From: Paulinella micropora
Lineage: Eukaryota > Cercozoa > Imbricatea > Euglyphida
Length of the DNA: 64,000 nt
Reading direction: 5' to 3'
Assembly: GCA_009731375.1 (NCBI GenBank)
Contig: BJOX01000173.1
Coordinates: 775,629 to 839,628, forward strand
Of the stretch, positions 28,929 to 43,414 are shown piece after piece. The notes under the pieces are model-generated. The model saw nothing but the letters and a program-made list of their open reading frames with translations, was not told where the DNA came from and made no database searches. Each line of letters starts with the position of its first letter. The first letter of the stretch is position 1. A program made the position numbers and the translations under genes.

Positions 28929-31900
28929 CTAATACGAGAACTGATCGGATTTTATCCTGACTTTGGCGCGATTTTCTCTACTAAGCACAACGGAGATTTT
29001 TCCGGTCAGGTAATTGAATTTTTCTACCGTAAAATGTATTTTGGTGAATATATCCGCGATATTTTCTCCGTGGGAACCCGGAATAGTTTGACCTTTCCTT
29101 CTCTCACGAGTTGTGCTAATAGATGGTACCGAACCTCTATGTGCTTGGTCCTAGCTTCCCCTAGCCCTCTCTCCGATAATAATATCGTTCCTTCGTTATC
29201 ATGAGTCCTCGAAGAGAGAAGTAGGACCTTCGAGATTTATTCCGATATCCCGTAAAGTTTGCTGCAACGCGAGAAGTTCTCTGACTGCCTCATTAGCCGA
29301 ACTTGAACAGAGTCTCTGACTCTAACGTAGACTGAGCTATCACGGATTGCATTTAGAAAACCACGAAATTGGCGTCCCGTTGAATAAATAGACGTATCCG
29401 GACCTTGATTTTCGCGAGTTCTTATCCCCCGCAAAATTCAAGTCTACAAGTCCAACTACTGGTTGTTCCGCAATAATCCTGTCTACATTAGCGAGAACTG
29501 GTACAGTGACTGAACATGTCCATTCCTGGTATTGTGTGCTTCCCAAATTATGATATCATCGATTGCGTTGGCCGCAGCGAAAGATTTCAGGTTGGGTTTC
29601 CAAGATTCCGGAGTTTTAGGAACAGAGAAATTAGTTTCCAGCAACTTCCGTAAATTTCGATCCCCTCTCCTGAAAAATAGCGCTCGGGGGTCAAAAGCCC
29701 CGCCACAAGAACATCCGATGCACCATAGCATAAGACATCTCCGGATTAGGGACCTGGGACTTGGCTGCTACACTCAACTTGAAGGGCATATGAGGAGTGG
29801 CCGAGTGTGGACGGCCAAAAATATGAGCATCCCTATCAGGCATCTAAGGTCATAGCGTAAGAGGCGATGGTCCTTCTTCAGGGGAGCGGGGTTATCAGAA
29901 GTGAACGGCGTCTTAGCCGGTATCTCCTTCATATAACCCAACTCCTCTAAGATCAACAACTCATACTTACGCTGATGCAAAGCAATCCCCTTTTCAGTCT
30001 GGATGATCTGAATGTTTTTGAATTCAGTGGCCTTGCCTAGGTCCTTGCACCGGAAGCCTCTCTTTTCGAACTGTTTTACCATCCTGATGTGTCTTTCTTG
30101 TGATGCAGCGTGACAGCCATCATCAACATGAAAGAACACCAGTTGGGTGGTTTGTGGACTACTCCCATGTTTTGCGAAAGAGGCTCTATCTAACGTGAGA
30201 GGCTTGAACTCGTGTTCGGTTATGAGCTCCCCAGACAGCACGTCGTACCAAAGACGGCCTGCCTCCGGATGTCCATATAGGGCTTTCTTCAGAAGCCAGA
30301 CATAGTCTGCCATCTGAAATTCGGCCGGCGGTTTGACGTATATGTCATATGGGACAAGTAAGCGGTCGTGAAGTCAATCAGCCATAAGTCTATCCCGAAA
30401 AATGCTGCATAGGCTATCATGAGCAAAATGGTCCTGTGCTGGGCTGTGGGAGAGTAAGTCTTTTTAGGATTGTACTGAGCATAAGCTTTCAGAAGGTCCC
30501 CTCTAAGGGTTAACCGGGCTTTATGGAATTCGTCCGCAGTACCTTGTTGTTTTACCGTGTCTATCCATTTTATAGGAATGATAGGTGTGCCCGACATTTT
30601 CGCTTCGCTCACTTTTCGCCAAACAAACGCCTTTAGTTCTTTGAGCTGTTCGAATTCTTTCTGTCTAGCTTGTTTACGGTCTTTTGGTTTTTGTACTACG
30701 GGGAATTCCGGGAATTTCTCACTCACGAGACAATCTCCGCCCGGTTTTCCTCCCGGGCACATACCGCAATATGAGCGTTCCTCGTCCTCTTTCCCGTGAT
30801 AATGTTTTTACTCGAAATTTCCGCCTGTTCGTGTGATCTCCATTCCGGTTTATGCGCTGCTCTCTGCACCTCTACCCTCTCGGGCCTCTCCCCCTCGGCA
30901 AACGCAAATTCTGAGGTGACCTCAACCCCGGGATCATTGGTATTGAGATCAGAATCAGGATTTGTGTTGGTCGATAAGGGTGGTGCGGTTATGGCTTTTT
31001 GTTCACGAGATTCGGGTATTGGTGCTGTTTGTTGGGGGAATTTGGCGTATTTGACGATTTCCGTGTCTAATATCTTATCTGTAACACCGTCGTCAAACAA
31101 GACACTATGCGCGGGAAAACGTCTGGATTTACGGGCAACGGGGGCAGAAGGGGCCGTTGCTGTCGCCCGCCGTATCGCCGTCTCCCATTTGCCCCCGTAA
31201 ATCAACCTAGGCCACTGCTCCTCGAAAGCTCTTGCCGGGATTTCCACATACGTTCCGGACAATTTTTGCTTTTCCTTGGGCTTACGCCCCCTTCTTGCTT
31301 TCTTTATCTCCCCCTGCTCATCGCTCGGCCGGGCAACTTTGGGACTCGGAGGCTCTAAGGGGGGCGGGTTCGTGCCCACGAACACCGGTCCCTCTTCCGC
31401 CTCACTATCCTCGTCAGTTTGCGGAGCGTGGAGTGACTCTTCGGGGGGTGATTCCTGAGTAAGGGTCGGAGCGAGAGGGAGAGTTCCTACCGGGGGATTT
31501 CCTCCCCCTGCCGGAATCTCTCCACCCGGGTCCTCCCCTGAAACGGTTTCTTGACTTTCTGGGGTCATCTGTTGCGATAGGGGAGAGGGGGGCTGTTGCC
31601 AATTAACAGAAAACATCTCGCCCGAAACATCGTCTCTTTCGAGAGACTTAGATACCCCCCTCTTTCCCAATTTCCAAACGTCGAAAATAACATCACGGAC
31701 ATTACCGAATATTTTCCTCGCAACCGGATCATATACCCGATAATAGCCGTTGTTTCTTTCGTACCCGAGAAATAAAACTTTCCTCCCCCTCTCGCCTTTC
31801 CCCCTCTTTGCGTCTACCTTCATGTACGCCAGACACCCGATAGGGCGTAAGTGACGCAAAAGGGGTTTAAACCCTCTTATGAATGATTTCATAAGGAGAT

Positions 31901-33459
31901 TTCCCCTTAAAGGGACCACGGGCAAGAGGTAAGAGGTTGCCAAAATAGGTAAAAGCTTTCTCCGTCTCCGTCCACATGAATTCAGGGAGTTTGGCGTCGC
32001 TGAGAACTGCCCTTGCGGGTCCGCCACACGTTTGGTGGGCTCGTTCTATTTTAGCAACCGCGTGTTTCTCCCCCGTCGGAGCCTCCAAGAGAACTGGTTG
32101 ATTTGCATCAATCCAAGTCTGAAACTCCTTATACTTACCATATTCCTGGTCACAAGTAAGGAATTTTACTTTTCTTCCTGTATGCCGTTCGAAGAAGGCA
32201 ACTGCCTTAAGGAAGCACGTGAAAAACTCATTCTTGTACCTGAGGTAATAGTCTAACTCAAACCCGGATGCAACACATCTGACGGTGAACTTATACTTCT
32301 TCCCGTCCCACGATGCGGTATTCCACCAACCCTGAGTGTCAATGGATATGTGGACCCCAGGGTTGCGTTCTAACACATGGTGATTGTCTTTGAAATGAGG
32401 CACTCTCTCTATCTTATTCCTTAAACACCACTCGCATCTCATTATTCGCTCCTCTCCACCATTTCCCCACTATCTTTACTCCCATATAGTTAGCCATTCG
32501 CTCCATGGCTTTTACCCCTCTGTGCTTACACATACGATGGAACACAGTGGCATGTATGTTTTCATGATAGTGAGGACGGACGACAGGACATACAGCTTAA
32601 CTATCCGACACTTTATTTCCTTTACTCTCAGCCCTCTCATCTTTCTCAGGATCTATCTGAGTACGTATGTATTAGGTACGTCACATCGCCAACCACAGAT
32701 GCATGGTGACAACAAACAGTACATGTTGTGATAGGTAGGTAGGTTGGTTTTCTGAGAAAGATGAGAGGTTGGGCGTCAAGCTTGTCCCCCCGAGTCCGAC
32801 GTGTCATCATCGTCGGGCTCGGGAGTCTCGCTTGTTGGAGGCATAGTAGTGGGGCAATCCATGGGCTTATACCACTCGTTAGGATTGAGTGGTGGAGTGC
32901 CTGGGGAATCAAACACCGTCAAGTGGTTTGGGAGTGCTCTTCCTCTAGCCACAATTTGATCTTCCTCAATAAGAATGGGCTTTTTAAGCACTATCACTTG
33001 GTTGTTCTGATGTATGACGGCGAAATCCTTACGCACCAATGCCGACGTGGCAACTAACCCGTATTTTAGGTGTGGTTTGTAAGTGGTATGTGTATCGAGG
33101 ACACTGACTTCCTCCCGATGAGCTCCCGACAGGTTCATTAGAACCTTTCCTTTGTACTCGGTTCTTATGCTCCCTTTCGCTATACGGAATTTCTGTGGGG
33201 CCCTCTTAAGACTGACAAACGTAGATCTATCTGGGGACTGTGTTTCGCTTGCACCACTATCATCTACCCATACTATAGTGTTATTGTCAGTTTTACGGTC
33301 AGGGTTGCTGTCCATCAACATGATAGAACACTTAGTGTGTGGGTTGTCCTGTGTTTGTTCTAGAGTGGTGGTGTCCGTGTCTTGTGGGCTTTGGGGCTCA
33401 TCTTCCTCCGGCGGTGTCACACCACCCAACACAGCCTCGAGATCCTCTACCTCTTTCAC
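28929..33459 (-). pseudogene. pol: Ty1/copia retrotransposon pol (protease, integrase, reverse transcriptase, RNase H), frame-broken
   Basis: Domain order protease-integrase-RT-RNase H identifies the copia superfamily. Protease is in the 227-aa frame ending at 33459, with D-S-G-A-S at residues 67-71. The integrase core is in the 191-aa frame 32442-31867: a CxxC remnant at the start, then catalytic D35 (SIDTQG), D98 (TCDQEYG) and E133 (KIERAHQT). A frameshift near 31885 leads to the GCLAYMKVD...FLGYE integrase C-terminal region and a Pro/Glu-rich linker. RT spans two frames (30762-30289 and 30313-29774) with LIDFTTAYL, ALYGHPEAGRLWYD and the catalytic FFHVDDG. RNase H follows degenerately: NFAGDKNSRKSRSGYV near 29400, ARTKHIEVRYH near 29130, ENIADIFTK near 29045, stop at 28929-28931. 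At least five frame breaks make it inactive. Confidence 0.9.
32443..32775 (-). other. Degenerate protease-integrase linker
   Basis: Lies between the protease frame and the integrase core, where copia elements carry the HHCC zinc-binding domain. Only the last CxxC (at the start of the 191-aa frame) is recognisable. The rest is interrupted by stops. Confidence 0.45.
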
Positions 33460-33685
33460 TAGAACTCGTCATACTCTCCCTCCTGGCTCGCAATCAACCC
33501 ATCTCTCACAGTTCTGCTCTTAAGCCCCTGATTGAGAGCAGTGACTAACCTTTGTCAATGGGGGGTAGTCCCCCACCACTTAGCACCAGTTTTCCGTCCT
33601 TTACCCAAATGTTACTACCCTCAGCACTACTGGCTCTCCTTCTTCCGTGACCACAGAAGGTCCAAATAAAGATGATGAGGGTGTA
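33460..33685 (-). other. gag-pol junction of the copia element
   Basis: About 226 bp between the protease frame and the gag frame, with several stops in all frames. No separate gene. Confidence 0.4.
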
Positions 33686-33889
33686 TTAGGTAATACGGTG
33701 GTAGATTGCAAAGGTGTTATATGAGTCAAAGTTAGTACAGACAAGAGAGGTGCAGACAATCCAGGGTCTCTCACACCAACTACTCCCTCTACTGCTCCAC
33801 CTACTCCTCCCCCTACTCCCCCTACTCCTACTTCCCCTACTTCTCCCCCTACTTCTCCCACTCCCTCTATGTGTGTAGTAGTAGTAGTG

Positions 33890-33965
<76 letters not shown>

Positions 33966-36174
33966 GAATGAGAAGAGAGGTGGTTGTGATGCTTTCTCTC
34001 CACAATAGGGGTGATACTTTCTCTCCACAATGTGACGTGTGTAAACAAAGTGGCGGGTTCATAATACATAGCATCATGGGGAGGGAGCAATCCTAAGTTC
34101 AGTTTTTCTCCGTACTTGGTTAATATCTCCTCTCTCTTCCTCTCTTGGTCAACGTGAAGTGAACAGAAGTCGTGGTCTATCAGTCTAGCTGCACACCTCC
34201 CACCTTGCACTCCCTTCCTCGCCGCTCCCAACCTCCATGAGCACCTAACCCCTGTGTCTGGCACTGTCGCCTCGCACTGTTTACTGCTCGTGACATGACA
34301 ACTGTCTATACGTACTGGTCTACCGTGGAGGTTGAGGGGTGGGCCACCTACTTCTTGCAACGTGACAGGGTTGTACCCTTTCACGAGGATTTTTACGTAA
34401 CCTACCCTTGTACGCCTGAGGGCCCAATTCCCTTCCAAAGGTATGATTTGGTTTAGGGGAGTTGGGTCGCCAGCCATATCAAGGGTGGTCAAAAACTTGT
34501 TCTCGTGAAGGGGTGGAATAGTGGGGCGAGTGTGTGTGGGGTTGTTTTGTGTAGATGATGCATGTCCTTTCTGCTCTCCTCTACTCACACTACCCTCACC
34601 ACCTCCTCCCTCTCTACTTCCTGCGCCAGGTGGCTTAGATGCGTGAGATAAAAGTGGTATGAGGGTATTAGTTGAAGTGGGGGGGTCGTCTTCCTTCTTC
34701 CCTCTGTCTGTCTCTTCTCTTTCTCTCTCCATCATCATAATGGCCATGTGATGAATCCCCAATTCACCATCCACTTCTGATTCTTCCTCAGACTCAGAAG
34801 GGGGTTGGTCAGTTGGGTATTCGTCTTCTTCGTTTTCAGAGTGAGAGGATGAATCAGACGAGTCAGAGGATTCAGCGTTTAGGCTTATCATCTTCTTCTT
34901 TTCAATGAAATCCGATGCTTTCAGCTTTCGTCTTTCTCCTCTGTTGTCTTCTTTCTTCTTTTTCTTCTTCTTTGCTCCTTCTTCTTCTTTCTTCTTGTGT
35001 CTGTCTGTCTTCTCACTCTGACTGTCGTCTCTCTTTTCCTTTACATGCAACTTCTCAGAGATCCTAGGCCTCCTTCTTATGGGGCATCTCAAAGGACCGT
35101 GTCCATCCTTGGGACAATCTTTGAGTTGACACCTTACGAGGCAGAAAGCTATCTTGTGGTCAGGGGATAGGCAGTTCCAGTAAATACTATCCTCTCCCTC
35201 GCCATAAGTTTGTGACAGCTTGCCCTTCTTCTTGCCCTGAGCTACTCCTGCTACTGTGTTGATAGTGATAGGGTCACTTTTAGAACTACCGGATCCATAG
35301 AGTTTACGCATTCTAGTCTCTGATCCGTTGCTCTGAGCTAACTGTTCTACTACCTTAGGTCTTTGAGTAGGCAAAGGAGAACACCAGGTGTTGCGATAGT
35401 AGGCTTGATAAAAAGGTAAGTGCTTTAATTTCTTCATAATCATCCATGTCTTCATCATTTCTGGTATCACTCCCATTGTCTTCTCCTGCGTCTTGATAGT
35501 AGTGAGATAGTCAGCTAGCCAGCTACTCACCTCATTAACCTTCTTGGGATACGAATACTATAGTTTCTCCTGGCTTATGAGGTCGAGACCTCCATAATGT
35601 TTTTTGAGGGCGAGGAAACACGCGACACCATCTGTATCCCCCTGTCTCATGATGGTTATCACCTTTCTATCATGTGCGCATGATTGGAGTAGGAAAGCAT
35701 AGAGCAACCTATTTAGCATAGCTTCTTTCTCTCTCATGTAATATTTTGCTCCTAATTGTAGTCAAATAGCGGCGAGGGTTTACTCCCCCCCGCCAACACT
35801 GGTATTTTGGATTTTTGGTCCGTAGGTATGGCAGTGACGGGAGCAGAAGCAGTTTGTGCACTCGTAGTTTCTTGACTCTCTCCTTCTTTCCCTTATCTTT
35901 ATCCTCTACCTTTACTACCGTCTCCTCTTCGTCCTCTCTTCTTCCTCTTCCTTTTTGGGTGATATGAAAGGTGCATCAGTAGGATATTCAGGTCGTATGG
36001 GTAGTTGTATAGGTTTGGCTAAGGGGTGAGACTCAAAGCCCGGAATCATGGAAAGGATTCTGGGTGTGTAACACCTATAACTGATGTAAAGGTGTATTCA
36101 AACAATTCCTTTCCATGATAGAACTTTGGAGGGTCTAGCCTCATCTTCACCAGATCAGAACCTTGATACGCCAT
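33686..36174 (-). pseudogene. gag: Ty1/copia gag, broken, with an internal microsatellite
   Basis: Directly upstream of pol on the same strand. It starts plausibly at ATG 36172-36174 (MAYQGSDLVKMRLDPPKFYH), a Gag N-terminus that stops after 42 codons. A second in-frame TAG lies at 35558-35560 between an upstream Leu-rich segment (LLYAFLLQSCAHDRKV) and the 614-aa open frame 35530-33686. In that frame residues 120-130 form C-x4-H-x4-C, and residues 134-149 form a canonical C-x4-C-x4-H-x4-C zinc knuckle. They are followed by a Lys/Glu-rich acidic-basic stretch and a second Cys cluster. The C-terminus runs through a (TAG)n microsatellite (33876-33964) read as poly-Tyr. The knuckle and the position before protease support Gag; the rest is poorly conserved. 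Confidence 0.75.
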
Positions 36175-36239
36175 ATTGTTTGGGCGTACCAAGGGCGGAA
36201 GGTAGGAGGGAGGCTCGACTACCAATGTTGCTTTCTCTA

Positions 36240-37500
36240 TGGGTAGAGAAGCGAGATGAAGTTAGGAAATAATTAGTTATTGACGTTATGCTAGCAACTA
36301 GGTGGCAGCCTTCCGCACAATCCGCCTAATGTGACTGGTGATAGCCTTCCGCACACACACCAGACTGGTGGTAGCCTTCCGCACACACACCACATTCAAA
36401 TATTTGGTGACGGCCTTCCGCACGTACACCAGTTCGTATCTTCGATGGCAGCCTTCCGCACGCCCCGATAGTACGCAATAATTGAATAAAGTCTACTAAA
36501 CCTAACGTTCACGCTACAAGGCTCTATAACCTGCGAGACTAACTTAATAATCTGCCGTATACTAGCTGTGTCCTACAGTAGAAACTTTATTGAGAAAAGG
36601 GCGCCAAGGGAACAGCCCGATTACATACTAGGCCGGACATACGTAATGGCTCTAACGACACACATTACATACGCCCGCCCATACTGGCTATCCGGTTAAT
36701 TGTATTAATAGGTCTAACAACTTTTTCCCGTGAAATTCTTTTCAGGAATTTTAATAAAACCACATTGACAGTGATGACTGTATCAGTTTGTGAGTTTGTA
36801 TACAACTTGTAGGCGCAGATAGGTAAATATGCGACCTTTCAAAAGTTCTTATACCCTTACGAAGTTAACTAGGTGATGGGATTAGTACAACCGGAGTTAA
36901 TATTAATAATTCATAGTATGGAAATAGAGATATTTACTAGTGTGGGTGGCCGCTGATTGGTGGCCGCCCCCAATGCCAATATGATAAGCCTGTGTGGATA
37001 CTTTTTATTTTATGACTTAGAGACCTGTAAGAACTGTTTCGTTCGTTTGGCGGGCTTTTGTGTGTCAGCTTCGGATTGAATTATTATACCTATTAAAGGA
37101 CGTTTGGAGCTGGTTCAAGTACTAGTAGCTAGTCAACTGGGGACGCCTGGGAGACGTTAAACTTGCTTCTATTAATAATACCCTCTATACTGCCACGATT
37201 CAACTTCTTAAGGCGGGGTTAGGACTCGCCTTGTCACGGTACGAGTAGAAGCACAACAACATCCGACTCACTAAAGTGATCGAGAGGAAAGGCTTCCACT
37301 GTCTGTGTCACAACCAAGAGTGACACAGCGGTCAGAAGGGAAATACTTCCAGCTATGCTTCAGTACCACTGCGTCACGGAATCGTTGTGGTTGAACAGGT
37401 GCCAGACCCCTAGAGCTCTACGGGGGTTGAGCGGTAGTACCGCATATGTTTTTTTAGGCATTTTAAGCGTTGGTAAAAGGGGAGCACTTTTCACGTAACG
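36240..37500. other. Unique region upstream of copia gag with a short interspersed repeat
   Basis: No gene recognised. Five copies of GCCTTCCGCAC, each preceded by a TGG(C/T)-type trinucleotide, occur between 36305 and 36465 at 35-50 bp spacing. This would be the 5' leader/LTR side of the copia element, but LTR ends could not be defined. Confidence 0.5.
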
Positions 37501-38273
37501 AGTTCAAGTTTATTAATAATATTTTTTTTATTCCGTTTTTTATTAGAAAGCTGGAATGTTGAATTGTGGCTAGCAAGAACAGTGATTGTCATTTAACTTT
37601 TGAATTTGAATTTGAATTTGAATTTGAGTGTTAACGGCAAAATAGTCAGGAAATGAAAAATATCAAGGTAAAAAAAATGATATGTTTTTTTTTGTTGTCG
37701 ACCCTAACATAGGTGTTGATCTTTGATCATAGTAATTGACAATGATTTTTTTGAAAGCAATAAATGCCTTTTATATAGAGGGAGCCCCATTTCAAGCGTA
37801 GCTTTTTCACTATTTCTTAGAAAAGTTTGAAAAATCCCGGGAACTCGATCATTTTTTGTGGTGGGTGTCGGGGCCGGCCTGTCTAGGAAAAGATGCCAGA
37901 GGAAAGGGTTCCCTGAGTGCATCAGCTATCTTTTACCACAAAGCATGTTAAAGCTATCCCAGTATATAATAGTAACATTGAGTGTGTTTGATTACTTGTA
38001 CAAAATATCTCTTGATACTTTTACTTGTAGGCTACAAACCAGCTAGGAGAAAACCACCTAATTTTTTCGAGTCAGTATCGAAACACGAAAATCTCAAACT
38101 TCGTAGTTTGAGTATTATTCCTTGCCCAGATGAATAGGTGAATCGTTTTGACACTACTATCATTAAATGTAATTATTTCTCCAACTTTGTGTTATTTGTA
38201 AATGTCTGTGAAAGGAAAAAACTCAAAATCACAAAACCATCATATACATCTTAGTATTCATCAGTCACAAGTT
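37501..38273. other. Unique AT-rich sequence, no gene recognised
   Basis: Contains a short (GAATTT)4 tract at about 37600-37626. Open frames are short and unrecognised. Confidence 0.5.
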
Positions 38274-38639
38274 TTAAGAATTATAAGTATTGAAATCGTC
38301 TTCCACAAAATCATAAACTAAAGCTCCACTAAAGGATTTTTGTTCATTTTGCCTAGAAGCTACAAACAAAAAGTGGGTTTTCACAACTTCACCTGTCTGA
38401 CCTACCGTGGCACATGCCTGTATAATTTTTCCTGGACCGGCCTTGCTCCCGTACACTGCAGCTTTTTTAGTGTAATCATGTCTCACTGACATATACTTAC
38501 GATAGATACAAAAATATTGAGAATGGGATGTGCCTGCTTCATTCCTGGAGGCATGCAAGTCCAAGATGTCGGAATTGAAGTCTGGAGTCAAAAAAGTTTT
38601 GATTATTTTTTTTTTGGAGATCGAGTGATTTTTCAACAA
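38274..38639 (-). CDS. Unrecognised 121-aa open frame
   Basis: Starts MLKNHSISKK and ends DDFNTYNS. Composition is protein-like (mixed hydrophobic and charged, Gly/Lys-rich centre near residues 60-75) and not repeat-derived, but I recognise no family. In a eukaryotic genome this could be one exon, a relic or chance. No neighbouring gene supports it. Confidence 0.2.
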   Translation of the reverse strand: MLKNHSISKKKIIKTFLTPDFNSDILDLHASRNEAGTSHSQYFCIYRKYMSVRHDYTKKAAVYGSKAGPGKIIQACATVGQTGEVVKTHFLFVASRQNEQKSFSGALVYDFVEDDFNTYNS

Positions 38640-38786
38640 AAACTACGTAGATTTGAAGGTATAGTGTTTTAGGACTCCCCCAACCTATTTAGGAGCTGTA
38701 GGACAGTCAATTATTTTAGAAATAATTTTTTATTTGCTTGTTCAGCTGCCCTTATAATTAAGGGACTGTTTCCTGCCCGACTCTGT

Positions 38787-40836
38787 GTGTCTCACTCGGA
38801 GATGTTGAAATTTTCTCAAAATTCGATTAAATTATTTATCGAGATGCATTGTATAACGTTCGATAGTTCAAAAGCTAAGAAAATAACAAGCCAAAATAGA
38901 TTCTTTAATCATAATCGTCGTTGCAAACCATTTTTTCACCACATTGAATCAGCAAAAAAATTACGGCCCGACCTGTCTTTTTTGACAAAGTTTCCGAAAT
39001 TTTTCCCACAAGAAATGGTAACGTTTTTACAAGGTATGTGACAACCGTATGCCTTGCATGAGTGGGACTGTACCAGCTCCTTTAGGCCTTTCAATTTCGG
39101 AAGGGCAGATTCAAGGCCAAGAGCTTCCCGTTCCACAATGGGATAAAACTAGGCTTTCAAGCCTAGCGTGCCGCCCGTATGCAGCTCAGGATTCATACCT
39201 TGTGAGAGAAATCTCACAACTCAAGCAACGTAACAAGAAAGCGGAAATTGAATGTCTTTGGGAAAAATCGCCAAATTATTTAACTCAGGTACTTCAGAAT
39301 CAAAATTGATCGTCGTTTTGCTGTATTATATGCCATGCAAGTAATCGCTCCCGGCTAACCACTGTCAATCTCACTGTGTGTGATGTACCATGCAGGTGTA
39401 CCTACCGGAGAAGTTGAAGAAATATTTTACCCAACAGAGCTTGGAATAAATGATCTAGTATCATCGCCGCCCAAGTCGAGGCTAGGCCTCAAATGACCTG
39501 ACGCACGTCACCTGTGAACTTGATTTCAAACGGATTTCAAACAAGTTGACTTGTCACCCGACGGCCCACTCGTTTATTAGTTCTTTTGAGGTCTGGGATG
39601 CCCACCCCGTTCAGCGGTCGGGTAAGGAGCATACTGTGAGGCAGTAGAGACTCCAGCTTTGCGGTCCGTCTGATGCACGTCAAGCCTGGAATGCTGTATA
39701 TTTCGGTGGGACTCGCGGGGTGTCATAAACTTTCACAACTCTCCAGGTATCAAGACAAATCAAAGGAACTCCGTTGCCTGTGTCCAACCCGGCCTTCATT
39801 TCAGTTCAACGACGAGCGGCAACTCGCCAGTCTGAGCTCAGTAGAACTTGAATTCAGTACTACATGTATTTATAATGAGTCAGGGGGCCGTGATCATATT
39901 ATCAGGACGGTCACTGAGTCAGGAACTTCAGACGTTACGGTAACCGCAACTCCCGTCCAGACACGACATAACTTTAACCATTACCTGGTTTTACGCTACT
40001 TTTGTGGTTCCAAACCACATTTGCGGTTTTTCATATTTTTAGTGTTTTCCCAGCCACAAATGTGTATTTTAAATAGCTGTATTAACAAATATTATTGCAA
40101 TGAGCCGATCAGTGATATTAAAGTTGTCGCTATTTTTTTTGCCCAACAGGCAGTTTCAGGCACGTGCTTCACCTGCCATACATTTCATCGGTTTGTCCCG
40201 CGGCCATGGCAACGGAAGAGGGCAGCCACTTATCACCCTCATTGTGAAGGTCAAGTTTTGACCAGGCTATTAGTTATTATTAATACATAGCCGGCAGTTT
40301 TTTTTCATGGTCAGCTTCATCCGACCAGACTTATTGCAACTCCGCAGGGAGTCAGTTTATAAATTTTAATTTCAACTCATTAAAATCACTACGCATCAGT
40401 TTGACCGTGGCTTGGAAAACTTCCACAGACTCTAGTAGTAGCACCGTAGGCTAAGAATATGTCACGAGTCAAACCACAAATGTCACGTGAACGGTGCAGC
40501 GGGTGCAGATTTGGGAGCCCCGAAGTTTTTGAAACGGTTAAAACTATTAATATAGTCATTAATTAGATTGGATTTTTTTCTATTCTCTAGTATTCATTAT
40601 TAAAGGCAGAAGGAGACCAAAAGCCTCGTTGGCTTCCTAATCCTTTGACTTTCTTACTTCAGATTGTTGAATCCACTCGGCAACTTAGTGATTGCAAATT
40701 CAAGTGGCAAGATTCTCGTAATCTTATGAAGGTTATCTCATCGTTCCGAGTCCAACAAAAAGCTACTGCATTCTTAAGCCATCCACTGAAAGCTCATAGC
40801 AAGGGCTTTCAAAGGATGTGCTTATCATTTTCGTAG
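38787..40836 (+). other. Unique region with several unrecognised plus-strand open frames (possible exons)
   Basis: Open frames at 38787-39041, 39049-39309, 39673-40290 (205 aa) and 40645-40836 lie on one strand in non-repetitive DNA. A splice-donor-like ACAAG/GTATGT occurs near 39033, and pyrimidine-rich CAG/TAG acceptor-like sites are near 40588 and 40662. No domain is recognised in any of them. The pattern would fit a host gene with introns, but chance frames are equally possible. Confidence 0.2.
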
Positions 40837-40977
40837 TCTCTCAACGATTGATTGCCAACGAGTTCAATGTTGGATGACTCTGCCAATGGAATACCATGAG
40901 CGGTAATTAACACGGTGCAGGATGTTAGCCTAGCATGGTCGATCTCCCTACCATGACATACATGCATGGTAGTAAAT

Positions 40978-41399
40978 ATATACATACATACACACATACA
41001 CATACATACATACATACATACATACATACCTTACATACCTTACATACCTTACATACATTACATACATTACATACATTACACATACATTACATTACATCAC
41101 CTTACCTTACCTTACCTTACCTTACATTACATTACATTACATTACATTACATTACATAAATACATACATATATACATAAATTGATCATGCATGCACGCAT
41201 ACATACATGCAGACATACATGCATACATGCATACATACATATACACACATATATACATACATATATACATACATACATACATACATACATACATACATAC
41301 ATACATTACATACATACATAGATACATGCATGCATGCATGCATACATGCATGCATGCCATACATACATACATGCATGCATACATACATACATGCATACA

Positions 41400-41430
<31 letters not shown>
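40978..41430. repeat. (CATA)n, (CATAC/CTTAC)n and (ATTAC)n microsatellites
   Basis: Simple repeats with TTACATACC and TTACA pentamer sub-blocks at 41030-41160. Confidence 0.95.
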
Positions 41431-41431
<1 letters not shown>

Positions 41432-41494
41432 GATTGGGTTTGACCTCGATGTTTCTGACGAGGTTCACCAAACTTTCATCATTGAAAAAAACCT

Positions 41495-42670
<1,176 letters not shown>

Positions 42671-42773
42671 GAGATATCGCAAAAGGAATGTAGTCCTTGC
42701 AAAGGAACGCAGTTTCACATCAAACAGCAGTTTGTGTACTGTGCATGTGTTCGGGATGGGAATCACGGGTAGA
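42671..42773 (+). repeat. Dispersed repeat B, copy 2
   Basis: GAGATATCGCAAAAGGAATG to GGGAATCACGGGTAGAT, about 95% like 19111-19212. Flanked on both sides by (GATA)n, so this copy defines the element as about 103 bp. Confidence 0.85.
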
Positions 42774-42776
42774 TAA

Positions 42777-42830
<54 letters not shown>

Positions 42831-42994
42831 GGATAAATGGATAGATGTATAGATGGATAGATGGATAGATGGATAGATGGATAGAAGGATAGGTAGATTA
42901 GGTAGATAGGTAGATCGGTAGATAGGTAGATAGGTATGCAGGTAGGCAAGCAGTTAGGTAGGTAGGTAGGTAGGTAGGTAGGTAGGTAGGTAGG

Positions 42995-43034
<40 letters not shown>

Positions 43035-43035
43035 C

Positions 43036-43083
<48 letters not shown>

Positions 43084-43176
43084 GGATAGATAGATAGATA
43101 GATAGAAAGAGAGCGAGGTAAGTAGGTAGATAGATAGATAGATAGAGATAGATTGATTGATGCGTTTTCAAATGCA

Positions 43177-43214
<38 letters not shown>

Positions 43215-43258
43215 TATTATACATATATATATATATATATGAATAGATAGATAGATAG
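42774..43258. repeat. (GATA)n/(GGTA)n, (GA)n microsatellites
   Basis: Simple repeats up to a 10-N gap at 43259-43268. Confidence 0.95.
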
Positions 43259-43356
43259 NNNNNNNNNNTTACTCGAGCAAACTCCTGGGCGCACAACTTG
43301 TCATCGGGGGTGTCGGCAGGCAGATTCATTGCTCCTATATGAACATCAATTAATAG

Positions 43357-43381
43357 GTATGTGTGTATGTATGTATGTATG

Positions 43382-43414
<33 letters not shown>

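Noticed and set aside
33869-34096. 75-aa Val-rich plus-strand frame
   Set aside because: Reverse reading of the (TAG)n tract inside copia gag.
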